Position numbers and translations under genes: made by a program. A stretch of DNA of 64,000 bases from Streptomyces sp. NBC_01463 (GTDB lineage Bacteria > Actinomycetota > Actinomycetes > Streptomycetales > Streptomycetaceae): the NCBI GenBank assembly GCA_036227345.1, contig CP109468.1, positions 7,998,001 through 8,062,000 of the forward strand. Direction: 5' to 3'. This document shows positions 59,398 to 64,000 of this stretch, piece by piece. A model generated the notes under the pieces. It worked only from the letters and a program-made list of their open reading frames with translations, was not told where the DNA came from and ran no database searches. Within the stretch, counting starts at the first letter, position 1. Each line of letters starts with the position of its first letter.

Positions 59398-60308
59398 CCA
59401 CGCAGACCGCAGCCGTCCGCCCGGCGCCCGGAGCCCCGGTCACGCCCCGGCGCCGGATCCGGCCCGGCCGCCTCGGGGTGCACGCCTTCCTGATGGCCGT
59501 GTCGCTGGCCTTCCTCGCCCCGCTGCTGCTCGCCGTGTACGCCTCCCTGAGGCCGTACGACGAGACGTCGGAGTACGGCTACTTCTCGCTGCCGCGCCAC
59601 CTCTCGCTGGACTACTACCGGCAGGCGTTCTCCGACTCCGGCATGACGAAGTACTTCGTCAACACCATGATCATCGCGGTGCCCGGGGTACTCATCACCC
59701 TCTTCCTCGCCTCGTTCGTGGCGTTCGCGCTCGCCCGGCTCAAGATGCGCGGCGGGCTCGTCCTGCTCATGCTCTTCACCGCGGGCAACCTGCTTCCGCA
59801 ACAGGTGATCGTCACCCCGCTGTACGTCGTCTTCAACCGCATCCCGCTGCCCTACTGGATGTCCGACTCGATGACGATGTTCGACTCCTACTGGGCCGTC
59901 ATCCTGGTGCAGATCGGATTCCAGCTCGGCTTCTGCGTCTTCGTCCTGGCCAACTTCATGCGGACCCTCCCGCAGGAGATCCTGGAGGCGGCCGTCGTGG
60001 ACGGCGCGGGCGTCTGGACCCAGTTCTGGCGCATCACCCTGCCCCTGTGCCGCCCCGCGCTCGCGGCCCTGGGCACGCTCCAGTTCACCTGGATGTACAA
60101 CGACTTCCTCTGGGCCCTGGTCTTCATCTCCGACGGCGACAAACTCCCGGTCACCTCGGCGCTGAACAACCTGCGCGGCCAGTTCTTCACCGACTACAAC
60201 CTGCTGGCCGCCGGATCGGTGATCGTCGCCCTCCCGACCCTGGTGGTCTTCCTGCTGTTGCAGCGGCACTTCATCGCGGGGCTGACCTTGGGCTCCAGCA
60301 AGGGCTGA
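59394..60308 (+). CDS. Sugar ABC importer permease (MalG type)
   Basis: This 304-residue partner permease starts at ATG 59394 within the stop of the MalF-type gene. The EAA loop is LPQEILEAAVVDGAGVWTQFW, and WMYNDFLWALVF follows as in MalG. A run of Pro/Arg residues precedes the first membrane segment (VHAFLMAVSLAFLAPLLLAV). No ATPase gene follows; the Y RNA/rsr unit comes next after a 110-base spacer. Confidence 0.93.
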   Translation: MTTQTAAVRPAPGAPVTPRRRIRPGRLGVHAFLMAVSLAFLAPLLLAVYASLRPYDETSEYGYFSLPRHLSLDYYRQAFSDSGMTKYFVNTMIIAVPGVLITLFLASFVAFALARLKMRGGLVLLMLFTAGNLLPQQVIVTPLYVVFNRIPLPYWMSDSMTMFDSYWAVILVQIGFQLGFCVFVLANFMRTLPQEILEAAVVDGAGVWTQFWRITLPLCRPALAALGTLQFTWMYNDFLWALVFISDGDKLPVTSALNNLRGQFFTDYNLLAAGSVIVALPTLVVFLLLQRHFIAGLTLGSSKG

Positions 60309-60417
60309 GCGACGGACGGGCCGGGCGGGGCGGTTCCGGAGGCCCGGGCGGTCCGGGCGCGCCAGGCCGGCCGGGCGGGTCAAAAATCCCTGTGTGCACG
60401 AAGGCTTGATGATTATG

Positions 60418-60661
60418 GTGGGGCGATCAGCACATGCACCTCCCGGTGCGCAGGGACCGCCTACTTCTCTCACAAGCCCGGCGGGCCCGTCCTTATCTCG
60501 GGAGGCACAGCGCCGGGGTGCCCGGTGCGCAGGCGACGGATACTTCTCCTGTCAAGAGAGGGACCCGGGTTCGAATCCCGGCCGCCGGTCCACGGACCGG
60601 AGGTAGCTCAGCGGCCCAGAGCACTTCGTTCCGTCACCGACCTTGATCTCGGGCACCCCAC
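60418..60661 (+). ncRNA. yrlA: Y RNA (YrlA-like) with a permuted tRNA mimic
   Basis: The 5' end GTGGGG-C-GATCAG (60418-60430) pairs with TTGATC (60643-60648) and CCCCAC (60656-60661). This forms the closing stem that holds the likely Ro site, with unpaired bases on both sides. A second stem, GACGGA/TCCGTC (60535-60540 with 60630-60635), encloses a tRNA-like module. Its T-arm is CCGGG-TTCGAAT-CCCGG (60565-60581). A closed acceptor follows, CCGCCGG (60582-60588) with CCGGAGG (60597-60603), one mismatch. TA and the D-arm GCTC-AGCGGCCCA-GAGC (60606-60622) come next. The order T-acceptor-D is a circular permutation of tRNA, as in bacterial YrlA RNAs. Ends are estimated from pairing; rsr follows 33 bases later. 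Confidence 0.8.
60442..60548 (+). repeat. Internal direct repeat within the Y RNA
   Basis: CCCGGTGCGCAGG followed by seven bases and TACTTCTC occurs at 60442-60469 and again at 60521-60548, exactly 79 bases apart. The first copy leads into a GCCC/GGGC hairpin enclosed by CCTCCCG/CGGGAGG, and the second into the tRNA-like module. Confidence 0.75.
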
Positions 60662-60694
60662 GCTGAGCTTCCCCTCCACAGGAGGGGGCCATTC

Positions 60695-62320
60695 ATGTCC
60701 CGTTTCAACAAGCGCGGTTCCCGTCCGGCCGCCGCCTCGCCCGTACGCAGCACCGGGACGCACACGCGCACCGCGGAGGGCGGCACCGGGTACCTCCGGG
60801 ACGCCAAGTCCGAGCTCTTCCTGCTGGCGGTGAGCAACTTCGTCACGCAGAACACCTTCTACGAGAAGGGCGAGGCCCGCGACGACCGCTACGCCCAGCT
60901 CGTCCGCAAGCTCGCGGTCAGCGACCCCGAGTGGGTCGCCGGACTCCTCAAGTGGCTGCGCGGCGAGGGCAACATGCGCACCGCCGCCCTGGTCGGTGCC
61001 GCCGAGTTCACGGCCGAGCGGCTGCTGAAGGAGGCGCCGGGCCATTCCCGTCAGACCGTCGACTCGGTGCTCCAGCGCGCCGACGAGCCCGGCGAACTGC
61101 TCGGCTACTGGACGTCCACGTACGGCCGCAGGCTTCCGAAGCCCCTGAAGCGCGGCGTCGCCGACGCCGTACAGCGTCTCTACAACGAGCGGAGCCTGCT
61201 CGCGTACGACACCGGCTCCAAGGGCTACCGCTTCGGCGACGTCCTCAACCTCGTCCACCCCAGCCCCGCCGACGACAAGCCCTGGCAGGGAGCGCTGTTC
61301 AAGCACGCCATCGACCGGCGCAAGAACCGGGACGAGGAGATACCGACCGTCCTCCCCATGCTGCGCGCCCGCGACGCGCTGATGAGGATGCCGGCCGAGG
61401 ACCGCCGCGGTGTCCTTGAGGACCCCCGGGTGACGGACCTGTTCCGCGAGGCAGGCATGACATGGGAGGCGCTGGCCGGCTGGCTCCAGGGCCCCATGGA
61501 CGCGAAGGCGTGGGAGGCGGTCATACCCTCCATGGGGTACATGGCGCTGCTGCGCAACCTCCGGAACTTCGACGAGGCGGGCGTCGGCGACGAGGTGGCC
61601 GAGCAGGTGGCGAAGCGGCTCTCCGACCCCGAGCAGGTCGCCCGGTCACGGCAGTTGCCCATGCGGTTCTACTCCGCGTTCAACGCCGCGCCGTCCCTGC
61701 GCTGGGGACACGCACTCGACCAGGCGCTCACCTGCTCGCTCTCCAGCATTCCGCAGCTGGGCGGGCGGACGCTGATCCTCGTCGACACGTCGTCGTCGAT
61801 GGACGCGTCGTTCTCCCGCGACGGCTCCCTCATGCGGTGGGACGCCGCGGCCCTCTTCGGCATCGCGCTGGGGCGGCGGTGCGCGAAGGCGGACGTGGTG
61901 TCGTTCTCCTCGGCCCGCCAGTACTGGGACCAGCCGCCCGGTGCGAGGACGAAGGCGTTCCGCGTCACCCTGGGGGGCTCCCTGCTCGGTGACGTCCGGA
62001 AGTGGAAGGACGGGGGCTGGTTCCTCGGCGGGGGCACCGATACGGCCCCGGCGCTCCGCGAGACGTTCCGCGGCCACGACCGGGTCGTCATCGTCACCGA
62101 CGAACAGGCAGGCCACGACGCACAGGAGGTCACCGAGGCGATTCCGGCGGCGACCCCGATGTACACCTGGAACCTCGCCGGGTACGAAGCCGGGCACACC
62201 CCGTCCGGCCAGGGCGCGCGGCACACCTTCGGCGGCCTCACCGACCAGGCGTTCCGCATGATCCCGCTGCTCGAAGCGGGCCGGGACGCGGCGTGGCCGT
62301 GGGAAACCGCGGCCGTCTGA
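60695..62320 (+). CDS. rsr: Rsr: TROVE and vWA domain protein, bacterial Ro60 homologue
   Basis: This 541-residue RNA-binding ring protein has a TROVE HEAT-repeat region over residues 1-350: AEGGTGYLRDAKSELFLLAVSNF, WVAGLLKWLRGEGNMRTAAL and VIPSMGYMALLRNLRNFDEAGV are clear. The C-terminal vWA domain has a complete MIDAS: VDTSSSMDAS, GGGTDTAPAL and VIVTDEQAG. Ro60 proteins bind misfolded RNA in the central hole and Y RNA on the outside, and in bacteria work with PNPase. AGGAGG lies ten bases before ATG 60695. The Y RNA encoded just upstream is its expected partner. Confidence 0.95.
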   Translation: MSRFNKRGSRPAAASPVRSTGTHTRTAEGGTGYLRDAKSELFLLAVSNFVTQNTFYEKGEARDDRYAQLVRKLAVSDPEWVAGLLKWLRGEGNMRTAALVGAAEFTAERLLKEAPGHSRQTVDSVLQRADEPGELLGYWTSTYGRRLPKPLKRGVADAVQRLYNERSLLAYDTGSKGYRFGDVLNLVHPSPADDKPWQGALFKHAIDRRKNRDEEIPTVLPMLRARDALMRMPAEDRRGVLEDPRVTDLFREAGMTWEALAGWLQGPMDAKAWEAVIPSMGYMALLRNLRNFDEAGVGDEVAEQVAKRLSDPEQVARSRQLPMRFYSAFNAAPSLRWGHALDQALTCSLSSIPQLGGRTLILVDTSSSMDASFSRDGSLMRWDAAALFGIALGRRCAKADVVSFSSARQYWDQPPGARTKAFRVTLGGSLLGDVRKWKDGGWFLGGGTDTAPALRETFRGHDRVVIVTDEQAGHDAQEVTEAIPAATPMYTWNLAGYEAGHTPSGQGARHTFGGLTDQAFRMIPLLEAGRDAAWPWETAAV

Positions 62321-62350
62321 CCCGTTGCGGTCCGACCGGCGGCCGGCACG

Positions 62351-63475
62351 TCACGGTCGTTGGCGCGGGGTCGCCAGGGAGATCATGCGGTGCATGACGG
62401 CCGTCGGGATGGCGGGGTTCCGGGCGGCCGCCTCGGCACAGTGGTCATCGAGGAGCGAGGAGACCAGGGCGTCCGCCGGCAGTGCCGGATTCCGCCGGGC
62501 CGAGCTGTGGACATGGTGATCGGCGTCGCCGGTCAGCCTGACAGCGGATGCCGCGGACAGGCGCGGGTCGAGGGCGGCCCTCGTCCGCACGAGGGCGTCG
62601 GGGTCGTGGCTGAACCGTTCGACCAGAAGGGCGGACGAAGCGGGGTCGTCGAGTGCCAGGAGGCGCATCCGGGGGGCCGGGTCCTCCGCGAAGCGGAGCA
62701 GGCCGTGGCGGGGGAAGTTGGGGTGATTGCGCGGGCGCCCCGGAAAGGAGAAGCTGCCGGACCACCAGCTCCACACCTCCAGGAGCAGGTCCGCCGGGGC
62801 GTCCTCGCAGGACTCGCTGAGGAAGAGGCGTACGACGCGGTCCGTGTCGTGCGAGAGGAGTTCCACGACGTCCGGCGGAAGGCGTGGGGCGCGGGCCACA
62901 CTCCGGCGGATCAGCAGGTTCGGCGAGGCGGCCAGCCGGCGCATCGCGTCGGTGTCGGAGTGGAGCGCGGCGATCCACCACACCGCGTACGTACGGGAGT
63001 CGGCGGTGATATCGGGCACGGCGGCCGCCATCGTGGCGATCTCGGCCGGGGTCGACGGGGGCCGGGACCCGGGGGACGGCGGATTCGCCACCCCGATGCG
63101 CGCCCCGGATGCCCGGTACGAGGCCTGGTCCACCGCCAGCTCCGCCAGAACGGCGCGCAGCGCCGGGTCGTCGGTCGCGGCGAGGAGCCGGCTCCACTGG
63201 GCCGGCGATAGCCTCCCCGCTTCCGCTGCCGTGACCCGGACACTCTTGGCCGGGTGCACGACCGCCGCGTCGAGCACGCCGTCCGGCAGGTCGTCGCGGT
63301 ACAGGAAGTACACACAGGGCCGTGGGCCCGCGTCGAAGAGACCGACCAGCACCTCCGGCGGCGCGGCCGGGTTGTTCCCCAGACCGCGCAGCCACGCCAC
63401 GGCGGTGTCCTCGGAGGGACGAAGGCTCGCGGACAGTGCGGTCCAGGGGTTCGGATCGGCATCACTTCCGGCCAT
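62351..63475 (-). CDS. Leucine-rich-repeat-variant (LRV) protein
   Basis: This 374-residue soluble protein consists of helical repeats of the LRV type, seen as LAASPNLLIRRSVARAPRL, LSHDTDRVVRLFLSESC and LTGDADHHVHSSARRNPALP. The pattern of about 24 residues with N/D-P-x-x-x-V-R turns recurs. These are protein- or nucleic-acid-binding superhelices; no enzyme motif is visible. ATG 63475 is chosen as start; the ribosome site is weak. It converges on rsr, with 30 bases between the stops, and may be an unrelated neighbour. Confidence 0.8.
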   Translation of the reverse strand: MAGSDADPNPWTALSASLRPSEDTAVAWLRGLGNNPAAPPEVLVGLFDAGPRPCVYFLYRDDLPDGVLDAAVVHPAKSVRVTAAEAGRLSPAQWSRLLAATDDPALRAVLAELAVDQASYRASGARIGVANPPSPGSRPPSTPAEIATMAAAVPDITADSRTYAVWWIAALHSDTDAMRRLAASPNLLIRRSVARAPRLPPDVVELLSHDTDRVVRLFLSESCEDAPADLLLEVWSWWSGSFSFPGRPRNHPNFPRHGLLRFAEDPAPRMRLLALDDPASSALLVERFSHDPDALVRTRAALDPRLSAASAVRLTGDADHHVHSSARRNPALPADALVSSLLDDHCAEAAARNPAIPTAVMHRMISLATPRQRP

Positions 63476-63600
63476 CCGCCGATTGAACAGGCACGGAACG
63501 GAAGGATCAAGGCGCTCCGGAGCCCGGGAGGTACCTCCGATCGAGTCGCACGGGCTCACCGGCCGAAGCGGTTGTCAGTGGTGGGTGCGATCCTGCGGGT

Positions 63601-63867
63601 ATGGACGAGATCATGCGGCGCAGGGTGTACGGCGCCGATCACGACGACCCCGATCCGGGTCCCCGGCCGGGGCGTGTCTACCGGGAGCTGGTGGGCGGTC
63701 CGCTCGACGGGCTGCTGCTGGACGTGACCGGCTGGACGGAGGTGGCCCTCGCGGACGGCTCCGCGCTGATCACCGAGATCGGCTCCTACGGTGCCGGCGG
63801 CAGGGCGGAGTACGGGCCACGGGCCGATGACCCGTACAAGTGGGACTGGCGGGGCGACACGCCCTGA
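63601..63867 (+). CDS. Small conserved hypothetical protein, 88 aa
   Basis: This 88-residue acidic soluble protein contains RVYRELVGGPLDGLLLDVTGW and EYGPRADDPYKWDWRGDTP, which looks like a small beta-rich domain. Proteins of this type are common and uncharacterised in Streptomyces. The start has a weak GCGGG upstream. No function can be assigned. Confidence 0.7.
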   Translation: MDEIMRRRVYGADHDDPDPGPRPGRVYRELVGGPLDGLLLDVTGWTEVALADGSALITEIGSYGAGGRAEYGPRADDPYKWDWRGDTP

Positions 63868-63899
63868 GCGCCGGTGCCGGGAGGCACTAGCATCCCCGG

Positions 63900-64000
63900 A
63901 TGGCGCGCAGAGAGAAGAAGGCCCGACGTCTCGTTGCCGACGGCACCACCTTCCACTGGAAGGTGAGCCACCGGCACCGCGGGGAAGACGGCAGGACCCT
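63900..64000 (+). CDS. Hypothetical protein, N-terminal fragment cut by the window end
   Basis: ATG 63900 opens a frame that runs off the window: basic ARREKKARRLVADGTTFHW and then KVSHRHRGEDGRT. The codon bias is normal for Streptomyces. It begins 32 bases after the 88-residue gene on the same strand and may be co-transcribed. Too little is visible for a family call. Confidence 0.65.
   Translation, partial: MARREKKARRLVADGTTFHWKVSHRHRGEDGRT

Noticed and set aside
60530..60592. A canonical tRNA-Asp gene
   Set aside because: T-arm, anticodon-like arm and CCA are present, but no D-arm or matching 5' acceptor precedes them; the D-arm lies downstream instead, which fits a permuted tRNA mimic in a Y RNA.

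Overview
The window is high-GC actinobacterial DNA, almost certainly from a Streptomyces chromosome. Third codon positions are strongly G/C, GTG and TTG starts are frequent, Tat and lipoprotein signals are common, and several small proteins are of types found mainly in Streptomyces. It carries about 56 protein genes (two cut by the window ends), one structured RNA and one small non-autonomous mobile element. No CRISPR array, prophage, rRNA or canonical tRNA was seen.

Layout. 1-6024: tail of a xylo-oligosaccharide-type ABC system, a GH3 glycosidase and a GH115 alpha-glucuronidase, which look like a xylan set. 6058-8026: two small proteins and an old-yellow-enzyme oxidoreductase. 8295-19516: four secreted glycoside hydrolases (GH92; GH2 with PA14 and LamG; GH2 with an AbfB/CBM42 domain; GH127 with ricin-type repeats). 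20030-27274: a furanose-type ABC importer (binding protein, double ATPase, two permeases), a LacI regulator and an aldose 1-epimerase. Together with the GH127/CBM42 enzymes this suggests arabinan or arabinogalactan use. 27333-49113: mostly housekeeping or accessory genes (thioesterase, YdeI-like protein, ArsR-type regulator, ferredoxin-NADP reductase-like enzyme, DUF305 lipoprotein, nitrilase, LVIVD secreted protein, HAD and PAP2 phosphatases, M56 peptidase, GNAT, GDPD, DUF6421, SDR, threonine aldolase, transglutaminase-like protein, B3/4 protein, acyltransferase, thioredoxin, flavin reductase with a cysteine-type leader peptide, EtfB/EtfA). 49285-52474: a citrate-lyase-like protein and an unusual membrane protein. 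52591-60308: LacI, ROK kinase, GH27 alpha-galactosidase and a second sugar ABC importer. 60418-62320: a Y RNA followed by its partner Rsr, the bacterial Ro60 protein. 62351-64000: a leucine-rich-repeat-variant protein and two small proteins.

How the parts work together. Secreted glycosidases cut plant and fungal polysaccharides, dedicated ABC importers take up the products, and LacI regulators control the sets. The regulatory DNA is readable. The 12-bp palindrome GACAACGTTGTC occurs before both the LacI/ROK pair and the distant GH92 gene. A TACGA-N6-TCGTA site occurs twice before the oxidoreductase and once before the ArsR-type gene 21 kb away.

The most striking element is the roughly 245-nt RNA before rsr. 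Its ends pair to form a Y-RNA-like stem. Inside lies a circularly permuted tRNA mimic: T-arm, closed acceptor stem, then D-arm. All family assignments come from reading protein motifs; no database search was run.
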